37,385 nt of DNA from Sphaerobacter sp. (lineage in GTDB: Bacteria > Chloroflexota > Chloroflexia > Thermomicrobiales > Thermomicrobiaceae). Under the pieces are notes generated by a model. The model had not been told where the DNA came from. It saw only the letters and a program-made list of their open reading frames with translations, and ran no database searches. The translations under genes and the position numbers were made by a program. The stretch is taken from NCBI RefSeq assembly GCF_019683595.1, contig NZ_JADGHZ010000016.1, positions 1 through 37,385 on the forward strand. Reading direction: 5' to 3'. Of this stretch, positions 1-7,954 are shown piece after piece (position 1 is the first letter of the stretch; each line of letters begins with the position of its first letter).

Positions 1-166
1 CGATGATGAGCTCGACGGCGCGCCGCTCGTCCTCCGAGCCGGAGAGCCGGTGGAGGGTCGAGAAGTCCTCGATCAGCTTCCAGGGCACGTCGAGCGAGAT
101 GCTGTCAAGCACATCGCGTTCGAGTTCCGGATCACTCCACTGGACAATCGCCGAGAGATCGGCCAC
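1..166 (-). CDS. Partial CDS, N-terminus of a probable M28-type peptidase
   Basis: The first 55 codons of a gene that runs off the left edge. The frame is open from a GTG at 166, preceded by a good ribosome binding site (GGGAGGAAAT, about 5 bases upstream). The visible protein has a short acidic lead and then a segment around residues 29-55 reading VPWKLIEDFSTLHRLSGSED. This Phe-Ser-x-Leu-x-Arg-x-Ser-Gly-Ser-Glu-Asp pattern resembles the N-terminal helix of M28 zinc aminopeptidases and PA-domain relatives. No metal-binding residues are inside the window, so the family call rests on this stretch alone. Another peptidase of similar fold is possible. That it is a real coding start is fairly sure; the function is tentative. 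Confidence 0.5.
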   Translation of the reverse strand, partial: MADLSAIVQWSDPELERDVLDSISLDVPWKLIEDFSTLHRLSGSEDERRAVELII

Positions 167-279
167 GGTTCGATTTCCTCCCTGTGTATCACCGGTTCCC
201 TGGCTCCCCCGAGCCGGCAGCGGAGCCGGGTTCCGATACGACCTCGCCCCTGTTTTCAGCGGCCGGGGGCTATTCTTCC

Positions 280-359
280 GTGTCATCCCGTGCGAAGCGA
301 AGGAACTCCGGCGTGGGCGGCCGTACACACGAGTTCCTTCGCGACGCGAAGGATGTCAC
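280..359. repeat. Imperfect palindromic repeat, copy 1 of a dispersed family
   Basis: Two 29-base arms (280-308 and 331-359) are inverted with 23 of 29 positions matching, around a 22-base centre. The left arm contains GTGTCATCCCGTGCGAAGCG and ends AAGGAACTC. A similar arm recurs at 32114-32142, and an interrupted form lies at 26344-26402. The element fills the gap between the stop of the dehydrogenase gene (376) and the start of the peptidase gene (166). It could therefore end transcription of the dehydrogenase gene. The arm resembles the TCATCCTGAGCGAAGCGAAG-type intergenic repeats common in many bacterial genomes. Confidence 0.7.
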
Positions 360-375
360 GAAACGGAGCGATGAA

Positions 376-1416
376 CTAGACGGTGATGACCACCTTCCCA
401 AAGCTCTCGCGGGATTCCGCGCGGCGATGAGCGTCGGCGACCCGCTCGAGCGGGAAGACGCTGTCGATGATCGGGGTGATCTCACCCGCGAAGAGCAGGC
501 GCATGACCTGGGTGAAGTCGTCCCAGTTTCCCATCGGCGCGCCGATGATGCGCCGGTGGCGCTGATAGACCTCCCGAATGTCAAACTGCGGCTGGTTCCC
601 GGCGGTGGCGCCGCAGCAGACCAGCCGTCCGCCGCGGCCCAGGCTGCGGATGCTCTCGCGCCAGGTGGCGCCGAGCGGATCGACCACGATATCGACCCCT
701 CTGCCGTCGGTCTGCTCCAGGACCCACTCCGAGATCGGCCCGGCGCTCGGGTCGAAGGTCGCGGCCGCGCCGTGCTCCTCAGCGAGGCGCCGCTTCTCGG
801 GCAGGCTGGCGGTGGCGTACACGGTCGCTCCCGCTCGCCGCGCGATCCGCAGCGCCGCTGAGCCGACGCCGCCGCCGACGCCGAGGATCAGGACCGACTC
901 GCCGGCGCGCAGTTGACCGGCGGTAATGAGCATGCGCCACGCGGTTGTGTAGGCGATCGGCATCGCCGCCGCGTCGGTGAACGAGACATGATCCGGAAGC
1001 GGCAGCAGGTTGTTCGCCTGCACCACCGCATACTCCGCCATCGCCCCGTCGGTGTGCTCGCCGAAGATGCGGTAGTCGAGGCACTGCGTCTGTTCCCCGG
1101 CGCGGCAGTAGTCGCAGGTGCCGCAGTAGATCGCCGGGTAGAGCACCACCCGTTGTCCGACGTGAACGTTGGTGACCCCCGGACCGAGCGCCACGACCTC
1201 CCCGGCGCAGTCGCTGCCGCTGATGATGGGGAAGTCCGGCTCCGTCCAGGGGAAGATCGGGACCGGCGGCCCGCTCCTGGCCCACAGGTCGAGCCGGTTG
1301 ATGGATGTGGCGCGGACCCGAATCAACGCCTCGCCGGGACCCGGCTCCGGCCGGGGCACCTCCTCATAGGAGAGAACCTCCGGTCCACCATGGCGGTGGA
1401 TCACCGCCGCATGCAT
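376..1416 (-). CDS. Zinc-type medium-chain alcohol dehydrogenase / quinone oxidoreductase family
   Basis: A 346-residue MDR-superfamily NAD(P)-dependent oxidoreductase. The N-terminus (MHAAVIHRHGGPEVLSYEEV) is the usual opening of this family. A structural-zinc lobe is visible as C98-x2-C101-x2-C104-x7-C112, followed by a Rossmann segment LGVGGGVGSAALRIARRAG around residues 175-195. The substrate cannot be told from sequence; such enzymes oxidise alcohols or reduce enones and quinones. I chose the ATG at 1416 because it fits the family start. An ATG at 1446 and one at 1488 are in frame and add 10 or 24 residues; the 1446 start has GGATGGAGGG directly in front of it, so it cannot be excluded. 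The gene reads away from the polysaccharide kinase gene, with about 340 bases between starts. A palindromic repeat follows its stop. Confidence 0.85.
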   Translation of the reverse strand: MHAAVIHRHGGPEVLSYEEVPRPEPGPGEALIRVRATSINRLDLWARSGPPVPIFPWTEPDFPIISGSDCAGEVVALGPGVTNVHVGQRVVLYPAIYCGTCDYCRAGEQTQCLDYRIFGEHTDGAMAEYAVVQANNLLPLPDHVSFTDAAAMPIAYTTAWRMLITAGQLRAGESVLILGVGGGVGSAALRIARRAGATVYATASLPEKRRLAEEHGAAATFDPSAGPISEWVLEQTDGRGVDIVVDPLGATWRESIRSLGRGGRLVCCGATAGNQPQFDIREVYQRHRRIIGAPMGNWDDFTQVMRLLFAGEITPIIDSVFPLERVADAHRRAESRESFGKVVITV

Positions 1417-1584
1417 TGTCGATGGCAGTCCACTCACGAAACCCATCCCTCCATCCGTCGCGCCGCTGCGGATCGACCGGCTGCCCATCGTACCGCCCCG
1501 CGCGGCGCATCACCAGCCCGCCGGCGGGGACCGGCTGACCCGACGTGGTGTCTGGTCCGTTCACTCAGGCGCTAAAAGGCGGCA

Positions 1585-1618
1585 TTGATCTTGCTATTCG
1601 CAATGCAGTATGAATTGC
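1585..1618 (+). promoter_or_regulatory. Candidate promoter with overlapping inverted repeat, upstream of the Wzz/BY-kinase gene
   Basis: TTGATC (1585-1590) and TATGAA (1609-1614) are separated by 18 bases and point toward the kinase gene, which starts 140 bases downstream. The inverted repeat GCAAT-N9-ATTGC (1600-1604 and 1614-1618) lies over the -10 box and could be an operator. This stretch is clearly richer in A+T than its surroundings. Both assignments are by eye. Confidence 0.35.
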
Positions 1619-1753
1619 ACCCCTTCGTCCCCCTCACTCGTCTCGCACCCCGCATCCCAGCACATTGCGCCGGTTGAGGGTGGTTCGCAGTCGGAGGGGA
1701 GGGAATAGCGTGCAATCAGGATGGGATCGGGTTGGGATTCGGTGGGGAGGACT

Positions 1754-3427
1754 ATGACCTCGACCATACTTGCGCGTGGGCGCCGCTGGTGGTGGATTGT
1801 CCTGGTTGGTGCCCTCGCCGCCGCAGCGTTGGCCTACCTCGTCAGCGCGGCGATGACGCCGATCTATCAGGCACATCTCACGTTGTTGATCGAGGAGGGC
1901 CAGGGGACCGGAGCCAGCGACTACAACGACATCCTGGCTGCCGAGCGCCGTACCCGTACCTTCAGCCGCCTCGTGGCGCAGCGCCCCGTGTTAGAGGAGA
2001 CGATCCGCCGTCTGTCGCTCCGGGTGACTCCGGAGGAGCTGGCAACGGCGATCGACGTGACACCGATCCGCGACACGCAGCTCGTGACGCTGGCCGTGTC
2101 GGACCCCAGTCCCGCACGGGCGGCAGCGATCGCGAACACGGTCGCCCAGGTGTTCATCGAGCAGACGCAGCAGCGGCAGGCTGAGATCGCCGGACCGGGC
2201 GCCGATCAGGTGCAGCAGAACATCGACGCGATCCAGAAGCAGATCGACGAGGCGAACGCGCGGATTGCCGAGCTGCAGGCACAGCCGAACGCCGGCGATC
2301 CGGCGGTGCAGCAAGAAATCCGGAACCTGCAGACGCAGCTCGCGCAGTTCACGGAGACCCACAGCGCCCTGATCGAGGCGCAGCAGCGCATCCTGGCCTC
2401 GGCGGCCAGCGGTCCGCGGATCCGTGTAACGGCCGACGCGGTCCCGCCTGAGTCGCCCGTTCGCCCGCGCACCACACTGAACACGGCCCTCGGTGGCGTG
2501 CTGGGCGCGCTGCTGGGATTGGGCGTGGTGCTGGTGCTCGTCTACCTCGACGATACGGTCAAGGATGCCGAGGATGTGCGGCGGCTGACCGGCCGCCCGG
2601 CGCTCGGCTGGATCCCCCGGTTCCGCGGGCCGGTCGGCATCGCGCTGGTGACCGCGCCACGCTCGCCCGTGTCGGAGGGGTACCGGAGCCTGCGCACGAA
2701 CTTGCAGTTCGCGACCCTGGGGCAGGAGGTGCGCTCGATCCTCGTGACCAGCGCCCGCCCCGGGGACGGCAAGACGACCACCGTGGTCAACCTCGGTGCC
2801 GTGCTCGCGCAGGGCGGCCAGCAGGTCATCGTCGTCGACGGCGACCTGCGCCGGCCTCAGCTCCACGCGACCCTCGGCAGCATCCCCAACCGCGTCGGAC
2901 TGACGAACCTGTTACTGACGGAGGATGCCGTCGATCTGTCCGCGGTGCTCCAGGAGACCGACGTCCCGGGGCTCCGGGTGCTGACGACGGGACCGCTGCC
3001 GCCGAACCCGACCGACGTGCTCGACTCGCCGCGGATGCATGATCTCATCGCCGTGCTGGAAGGTATGGCGGACATCGTACTGATCGACGCCCCGCCGGTG
3101 CCCGTGAGCGATGCCCTGGTGCTGGCCGGGATGGTGGACCGCGTGCTTCTGGTGGCCTACAGCGGCCGCACCCGCTCGGCAGAGCTGGCGCGGGCGGTCG
3201 AAGAGCTGACGCGGGCCGGTACGCCGCTGCTGGGCGTCCTGCTCAACCGGGCCGAGGCCGGCGCCGGCGGGTACGACCTCTACTACGCGGAGTACTACAG
3301 CGCTGAACCGGATCCCGGCGACCACGACGGCAGCGGCCCCGGCGCGCCAACGCGCCTGTCGCAGCGGTTGGGTGCCTTGGTACCGGGGCGTGCCGTCGAC
3401 CTACCGCAGCGGGGCAACCAGGGCTAG
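1754..3427 (+). CDS. Polysaccharide co-polymerase fused to a BY-kinase (Wzz/CpsD type)
   Basis: A 557-residue inner-membrane protein for chain-length control and regulation of polysaccharide synthesis. A first membrane helix (about 12-32, starting WWWIVLVGAL) leads into the extracytoplasmic Wzz domain, which contains a coiled coil rich in Gln and Glu (about 155-225). A second helix lies at about 240-265. The cytoplasmic kinase has Walker A (SARPGDGKTTT, G-K-T near 339-342), Walker A' (VIVVDGDLRRPQ, about 358-369) and Walker B (DIVLIDAPPV, about 440-449). A C-terminal tyrosine cluster, YDLYYAEYYS (about 507-516), is the usual autophosphorylation tail. The ATG at 1754 is chosen because GGGGAGG sits 3 bases before it; an earlier start at 1721 lacks this. 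The one-chain architecture is that of Gram-positive-like and Chloroflexota proteins. No cognate phosphatase is seen in the window. Confidence 0.92.
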   Translation: MTSTILARGRRWWWIVLVGALAAAALAYLVSAAMTPIYQAHLTLLIEEGQGTGASDYNDILAAERRTRTFSRLVAQRPVLEETIRRLSLRVTPEELATAIDVTPIRDTQLVTLAVSDPSPARAAAIANTVAQVFIEQTQQRQAEIAGPGADQVQQNIDAIQKQIDEANARIAELQAQPNAGDPAVQQEIRNLQTQLAQFTETHSALIEAQQRILASAASGPRIRVTADAVPPESPVRPRTTLNTALGGVLGALLGLGVVLVLVYLDDTVKDAEDVRRLTGRPALGWIPRFRGPVGIALVTAPRSPVSEGYRSLRTNLQFATLGQEVRSILVTSARPGDGKTTTVVNLGAVLAQGGQQVIVVDGDLRRPQLHATLGSIPNRVGLTNLLLTEDAVDLSAVLQETDVPGLRVLTTGPLPPNPTDVLDSPRMHDLIAVLEGMADIVLIDAPPVPVSDALVLAGMVDRVLLVAYSGRTRSAELARAVEELTRAGTPLLGVLLNRAEAGAGGYDLYYAEYYSAEPDPGDHDGSGPGAPTRLSQRLGALVPGRAVDLPQRGNQG

Positions 3428-3475
3428 CGGCACGGCCGCTTGGCCCGTGGTGAGTGGTTCGAGGGAACGCGACGG

Positions 3476-5401
3476 ATGACGATGCGGCGATCGGATGTCC
3501 TTCGTGAACAACGGGGCGACGACCTGAGCGATACCACGCTCCGCGTGGGCGCCCGTCGAGCGCGGCGCCGTCGGTCGCGGCGCCGCGCCTGGGTGGCGCG
3601 TCCCACAACCGTGGTCGCGGTGGTCTGCGTGGTCGTGCTGGTGCTCTGGATGGGGCTGCGGGTCAACCAGGCTCGCGCCGCGTACGCGGGCGTGACGGAG
3701 GAGGTGGCGACGCTCCAGGCGTATGCCGATGACGACTTCGCTGCGCTCTCGTCTCGCGATCTCGCCCCGATCATTTTCAGCCTCGACGAGCTGAAGCGGG
3801 ATGTCTCCCGGCTGCAACGTGCGGTGACGCTGCCACCGGGCGTCCACCAGATCGCGAAGCATCTCCCCTGGATCGGCGAACGCTATCGCGCCGGCCACGA
3901 CATGCTGAATATGGTGGCGCTCCTCTCGGAGGCGGGCGAGACGACGGCGCAGGTGAGCCGGGAGATGTTGGCAACGCTGGAGGCGAGCGGGGTGAGCGCC
4001 GACGGCAACTCACCAGTGGGGACCTGGCTGGACGTGCTCACCCGGCATCAGGCCGAACTGGAGCAGGTCGCGGCACAGGTCGACCAGGCGCAGCGCATCC
4101 GCGCCCGGCTCGACGAAGCGGCGCTGCCCTCCGCGGCGCGCAACCGTCTCCCGACGCTCGACCGCGTGCTCGAGCGCGTGGGCAACGTCGACGACCTGCT
4201 AGGCCCAGACCTCCCGGCATTCCGGGCGGCGCTGGGCGGCGATCGGCCGGTCCGCTATCTGGTGCTCTTCCAGAACCCGGCGGAACTCCGCCCGAGCGGC
4301 GGCTTCCCCGGCACGATGGGCCTGATCACCCTCGAACACGGGCAGCTTCAGGACTACCGGATCTTCAGCGCCCACGAACTGACCCAGGACTACATGCGGC
4401 AGCGCAAGGAACGCCGGCCTCAGCCCTGGCCGATCCAGCAATATTTCCCGCAGGACGGCTTCCTGCTCCACGACGCGACGTGGTGGGCGGACTTCCCGCG
4501 TGGCGCGGCTGTGACGATGGAGATGTACGCCGAAACCGACTGGCCGCCGATCGACGGCATCATCGCGGTCCAGCCTGCGGTGGTGAGCGACCTGCTGCGG
4601 ATCACCGGGCCGGTCATGCTGTCGGTGGACGGCGAGGAGCGAGAGATCACGGCGGGCAACCTCTACGAGGAGATCGAACGGCAGCGCCGGTTGCGCCGGG
4701 CGGGGGACCTCGACGCGACATCCCACAAGGAGCTGATCGCGCTGATCGGCGAGGAGCTGATTGAACGCATGAAGTCGGGGGATCGGCAGTTGCTGGCGCG
4801 GATGGCCGCGGCGCTGCTCCCAGCCGCCCAGCGGCGCGACATGCAGATCTACGCGTCGGACCCGGCGGTGCAGGCGATGGCCGACCGCCAGGGCTGGTCC
4901 GGTCGACTCATCCCTGACGAGGGTATGCCGACCCTGGCGGTCGACTTCGCGAACATGGCCATCAACAAGGCGAGTCTGGCGATGCAGCCGCGGATGACGC
5001 TGACGCTCCAGGCCCCCGAGAACGGCCAGCGGCGGGCGACGCTCGATGTGGTCCTCGAACACCTCGGCACCAACGACGAGGATCCGCTCTACGGCGGGTT
5101 CCAGCGCTGGTGGACGGAAGTGCTGCTGCCGGAGGGCAGCGGCTGGATCGCGAGTGACCCGTCGCCGCTGCCCGATCCGGAGGCGTTGAACGGTGGGAGC
5201 TACCAGATCGACCTCTTCCCCGGGCAGATGGGACGCATCCACATGGAGTTCACCATGCCGGATGCGCCCTCACTCCTGCTTCGGCGCCAACCCGGCCTCC
5301 GCACGGCCGAGGTGACGGTGGTCGACGCCCGATGCCAGCAGTCGCAGCAGGTATCGCTCACGAAGGACGTGCGGGTCGACCTTGCTGCGCTCTGCCGCTA
5401 G
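3476..5401 (+). CDS. DUF4012 family membrane-anchored protein
   Basis: A 641-residue protein of the DUF4012 family, whose function is not established. A strongly basic N-terminus (RRARRRRSRRR, near residues 27-37) is followed by a single membrane helix at about 44-64. A helical region around 70-220 follows, then the family core containing PSGGFPGTMG (near 274-283). The bulk should lie outside the membrane. DUF4012 genes commonly sit beside polysaccharide chain-length genes in Actinomycetota and Chloroflexota. Here the gene follows the BY-kinase gene after 48 bases on the same strand, so co-transcription is likely. I chose the ATG at 3476, with GAGGGA 9 bases upstream; a TTG at 3440 and an ATG at 3482 are alternatives. 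The stop is only 6 bases from the stop of the convergent beta-helix gene. Confidence 0.85.
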   Translation: MTMRRSDVLREQRGDDLSDTTLRVGARRARRRRSRRRAWVARPTTVVAVVCVVVLVLWMGLRVNQARAAYAGVTEEVATLQAYADDDFAALSSRDLAPIIFSLDELKRDVSRLQRAVTLPPGVHQIAKHLPWIGERYRAGHDMLNMVALLSEAGETTAQVSREMLATLEASGVSADGNSPVGTWLDVLTRHQAELEQVAAQVDQAQRIRARLDEAALPSAARNRLPTLDRVLERVGNVDDLLGPDLPAFRAALGGDRPVRYLVLFQNPAELRPSGGFPGTMGLITLEHGQLQDYRIFSAHELTQDYMRQRKERRPQPWPIQQYFPQDGFLLHDATWWADFPRGAAVTMEMYAETDWPPIDGIIAVQPAVVSDLLRITGPVMLSVDGEEREITAGNLYEEIERQRRLRRAGDLDATSHKELIALIGEELIERMKSGDRQLLARMAAALLPAAQRRDMQIYASDPAVQAMADRQGWSGRLIPDEGMPTLAVDFANMAINKASLAMQPRMTLTLQAPENGQRRATLDVVLEHLGTNDEDPLYGGFQRWWTEVLLPEGSGWIASDPSPLPDPEALNGGSYQIDLFPGQMGRIHMEFTMPDAPSLLLRRQPGLRTAEVTVVDARCQQSQQVSLTKDVRVDLAALCR

Positions 5402-5407
5402 GCAGGC

Positions 5408-6856
5408 TCACTGATAGTTCCAGGTCGAGACCTTCAGCGTGCCGCTCGGCAGATCGATCGTCTGGGCACTCTTGTTCTCGAACAGCACCGTGACGGTGTC
5501 TTTGCTGCTGACGACTGCGCTCAGGTAGACCCCGTCGCGGATGCCGGAGAACCCGGCCAGCGCCATGTCGCCCTTCATGGCTCCGGGAACCGAGACGGTC
5601 GTCTTCACCGTCGCTCCCGGTGCCAGCGCCGGCGGGTCGTACTCCACGGTGCCGACGTAGTTACCCCAGAGCCGGCCGCCGTTTTCGCCAACGACCAGCC
5701 CGCCACGCACCGACATCATCGCCGGCTGGTTCTGTGTACCGATCCAGACGACGCGCTTGGTTGGCCCGCTGAGGTTCTCGACGGGTGGATTGTTCAGGTA
5801 CCCGTTCATGATCGGGTTCACCAGCGTCAGGTTCACGTTGGTGTTGTCGGTGGGCAGGCGGATGGCGTAGGGGGCGACCTGATTGCCGACCATGTGGACG
5901 CCATCGGCCACGATGTAGCTCGTCATGCCCGGGACGACCTCCAGGGCCGGGCCGGTCGCGCCAGTCTTGGCCTCGGAGTAGACGCTGCTCAGGTAGAGGT
6001 TGCTGACCCCGTTGACGAGCAAGGCAGCGCCGGTGGCACCGTTGGTCGTTGGCTCGATCTGGCTCGCGATGATCGACACCTTGGTCATCTGCGTCTGCCC
6101 GTCACCGAGGACGACCTGGTGCTCGGTGTTCCCGTAGATCTGCGAGCCGATGATCTTGCTCTCCTGCACACGCCGCACGAGCCGCAGGCCGATTCGGTTG
6201 TTCTTTACCGTGAGGTCGGACATGAGCATCGAGTACGCGTGATCCTCGTTGCCAATACCGATGCCCGGGTCGCCGAGGCAGTTCTGGATCAGCAGGTGCT
6301 CGAACCGTGCCCGGATGCCGCCGTACTGGCGGATCCAGATCCCGTAGCCGGCCGTCCCGGCCCCGTCGATGCCGATGTTGGCAATGGTGAAGCCCTCCAT
6401 ACCGCTTGGCAGCACCGTTCCGTCTCCAAGGGTGAGCACCGCCTTGGTACCGGGGACGGCTCGCAACGTGGTCAGGGTGGGCGAGGCACCAATGATCGTG
6501 ATTGGCCGCGTGATGGTGATGCCGGAGGTGAGGTACGTCCCGGGCGGAAGCATCAGCACCTGGTTCGCCTGCGTGGCAGCGTCAATCGCGCCCTGCAGCG
6601 CGACGGTGTCGTCGGTGACGCCGTCGCCCACGGCGGCGAACTGCGCCTTCACGTCGATCACCCCGTTGCCCACGTTGGCCGCTTGGGCGAGGTTGGCCGT
6701 GGCCTGAGAGTCGGACGCCGGTCCCAACAGCGTCACCATCAGTACCAGGATGCATGCAATCACCACGACGGCTCGGCGGGCGCCGAACCCCATGATGAGA
6801 CGGCGAGCGCCGGGCGTGAGCGCACGCTGCCCCGCCGCGCGAGTGTCGTTGTCCAT
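5408..6856 (-). CDS. Secreted right-handed beta-helix protein (pectate-lyase-3-like)
   Basis: A 482-residue exported protein. An N-terminal hydrophobic segment (AVVVIACILVLMVTLLG, about 29-45) after basic residues is a signal peptide or anchor. The mature part begins with the classic lead of Pfam pectate_lyase_3, D-V-K-A-Q-F-A-A-V-G-D-G-V-T-D-D-T-x-A-L-Q, then LPPGTYL, followed by repeating beta-helix coils to about residue 390 and a C-terminal beta domain. Members act on or bind polysaccharide; I see no decisive catalytic residues, so lyase, hydrolase or epimerase activity is not claimed. The start ATG at 6856 has AGGGA upstream; a TTG at 6880 is the alternative. The gene faces the polysaccharide operon's last gene across a 381-base gap with its own candidate promoter and direct repeats. 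Confidence 0.8.
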   Translation of the reverse strand: MDNDTRAAGQRALTPGARRLIMGFGARRAVVVIACILVLMVTLLGPASDSQATANLAQAANVGNGVIDVKAQFAAVGDGVTDDTVALQGAIDAATQANQVLMLPPGTYLTSGITITRPITIIGASPTLTTLRAVPGTKAVLTLGDGTVLPSGMEGFTIANIGIDGAGTAGYGIWIRQYGGIRARFEHLLIQNCLGDPGIGIGNEDHAYSMLMSDLTVKNNRIGLRLVRRVQESKIIGSQIYGNTEHQVVLGDGQTQMTKVSIIASQIEPTTNGATGAALLVNGVSNLYLSSVYSEAKTGATGPALEVVPGMTSYIVADGVHMVGNQVAPYAIRLPTDNTNVNLTLVNPIMNGYLNNPPVENLSGPTKRVVWIGTQNQPAMMSVRGGLVVGENGGRLWGNYVGTVEYDPPALAPGATVKTTVSVPGAMKGDMALAGFSGIRDGVYLSAVVSSKDTVTVLFENKSAQTIDLPSGTLKVSTWNYQ

Positions 6857-7076
6857 GACTTGTCCCTGCCTGTCCTGCAACCCGGGTGTCGGGTTGCGTG
6901 GCCACGTCCACGGGCGTGGTCGTGGCTACCGCTCCACTTCGGATGGGCGGGCGCCCCGTTTCCGCGCGGCTGTCCCGAGCCGCGTTGCCCACCGGCGGGG
7001 AACCCGTCACCACGCACATTGTGGCCGTGACGGGGTGTCACCGGACTGATTCGAGTGTCCCGCTCTCCATGAGAGA

Positions 7077-7105
7077 ATAATGTCCCGACGCGGTACTCGT
7101 GTCTA
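7077..7105 (-). promoter_or_regulatory. Candidate promoter for the beta-helix gene
   Basis: On the minus strand TAGACA (7105-7100) and CATTAT (7082-7077) are exactly 17 bases apart, matching the housekeeping consensus at 5 of 6 and 4 of 6 positions. Transcription would start near 7070 and give a leader of about 215 bases before the ATG at 6856. The -35 box lies inside the first of two direct repeats, so factor binding there should affect this promoter. Confidence 0.5.
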
Positions 7106-7152
7106 GAGCCAGACTAGTACCTGTGTACTCATATCTAGGGTAGGAGTACTAC
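7093..7152. repeat. Two 28-bp imperfect direct repeats, likely regulator-binding sites
   Basis: Repeat A is 7093-7120 and repeat B is 7125-7152, spaced 32 bases start to start, or about three helical turns. Both begin GTACTC, share TCTAG at the same offset and end in TAC. Each also has internal dyad symmetry: GTACT...AGTAC in A and GTACTC...GAGTAC in B. The pair covers and extends upstream of the -35 box of the beta-helix promoter, which is the layout of an operator or activator array. No regulator gene is in the window. Confidence 0.6.
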
Positions 7153-7195
7153 GGTCGCGTGCGTGGCAGGGGTATTGGTGGCGTGGTGGAGAGCA

Positions 7196-7225
7196 ACGGC
7201 GCGGCGATAGCCCCCGCCGCGCCGT
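7196..7225 (-). terminator. Hairpin after the polysaccharide operon
   Basis: A 10-bp perfect stem (ACGGCGCGGC and GCCGCGCCGT) closes a 10-base loop, 13 bases past the stop of the sugar-phosphate transferase gene. There is no T-tract on either side, so this is either a U-less hairpin terminator or an mRNA 3'-end stabiliser. Confidence 0.5.
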
Positions 7226-7237
7226 GGGAGCTGAGGA

Positions 7238-7954
7238 CTAGGCGACGCCGTCCTGGCGAAGCACCGCTATCACGGTCTGCCACAGGATCCGCAGATCGAC
7301 CCAGAGCGAACGGTTCTTGACGTACTCCAGATCGAGTGCGAGCGTCTCGGTGAACGTAAGTTCATCCCGTCCACTGGCCTTGGCCGGCGAAGTTACCCCC
7401 GGCTTGATGCTCAGAATCGTCTCCGCGGCGTCACCGTAGTACGGGAGCATTTCCGGGATCTCCGGCCGGGGACCGACGAGGCTCATGTCGCCCTTCAGCA
7501 CGTTCCAGAGGTTTGGGAGCTCGTCGATGCTGGTGCGTCGCAAGAACCGCCCGACGCGCGTCACCCGTGGGTCGTCCTTGGGGTGGAAGATGAGCGTGGG
7601 CAACTGTTCCGGCGAGTACTTGTAGGCATAGAGCTCGGGAAAGCGCTCCCGCGCGTCGACGTACATCCCCCGGAACTTATAGAGCGTGAAGGGCACGCCA
7701 TGCTGGCCGACGCGGACCTGGCGGAAGATCGCCGGGCCCGGCGACTCCAGGCGGACGGCGATCGCAGCGGCAGCCATGATCGGGCTGGTGAGGACGAGCC
7801 CGATGGTTGCTCCGACGATGTCGATTGCGCGCTTCAGGGTTTCATAGACCGGATGGCCGCCGGCCCACCACCGGACGCCCTCCCGCACCTGGGCCGACCC
7901 GGCGGCCACCCGGGCCTGTTCTGCCGGTTCGATGCTCCGGGTCTCACCGCGCAT
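7238..7954 (-). CDS. Initiating polyprenyl-phosphate sugar-1-phosphate transferase
   Basis: A 238-residue bacterial sugar transferase that moves a sugar phosphate from a UDP-sugar onto undecaprenyl phosphate, the committed first step of lipid-linked polysaccharide assembly. After a hydrophilic N-terminus there is one membrane (re-entrant) helix at about 43-66 ([20 protein letters not shown]). Family blocks follow: [15 protein letters not shown], and [20 protein letters not shown] with the Asp-Glu catalytic pair, then LVGPRPE. The length fits the short PglC/WcaJ-C-terminal type, without the four extra helices of WbaP. Its ATG overlaps the stop of the upstream aminotransferase gene by 11 bases, so translation is probably coupled. 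It is the last gene of the operon. Confidence 0.93.
   Translation of the reverse strand: MRGETRSIEPAEQARVAAGSAQVREGVRWWAGGHPVYETLKRAIDIVGATIGLVLTSPIMAAAAIAVRLESPGPAIFRQVRVGQHGVPFTLYKFRGMYVDARERFPELYAYKYSPEQLPTLIFHPKDDPRVTRVGRFLRRTSIDELPNLWNVLKGDMSLVGPRPEIPEMLPYYGDAAETILSIKPGVTSPAKASGRDELTFTETLALDLEYVKNRSLWVDLRILWQTVIAVLRQDGVA

Noticed and set aside
405-900. Short plus-strand frames opposite the dehydrogenase gene
   Set aside because: No ribosome site and no family features; they are shadows of the dehydrogenase codons.
1417-1488. Longer start for the alcohol dehydrogenase
   Set aside because: The extra 24 residues are not family-like. The 1446 start is kept as an alternative because of its purine-rich lead.
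7093-7152. A short CRISPR array
   Set aside because: There are only two repeats with a 4-base gap, no spacers and no cas genes.
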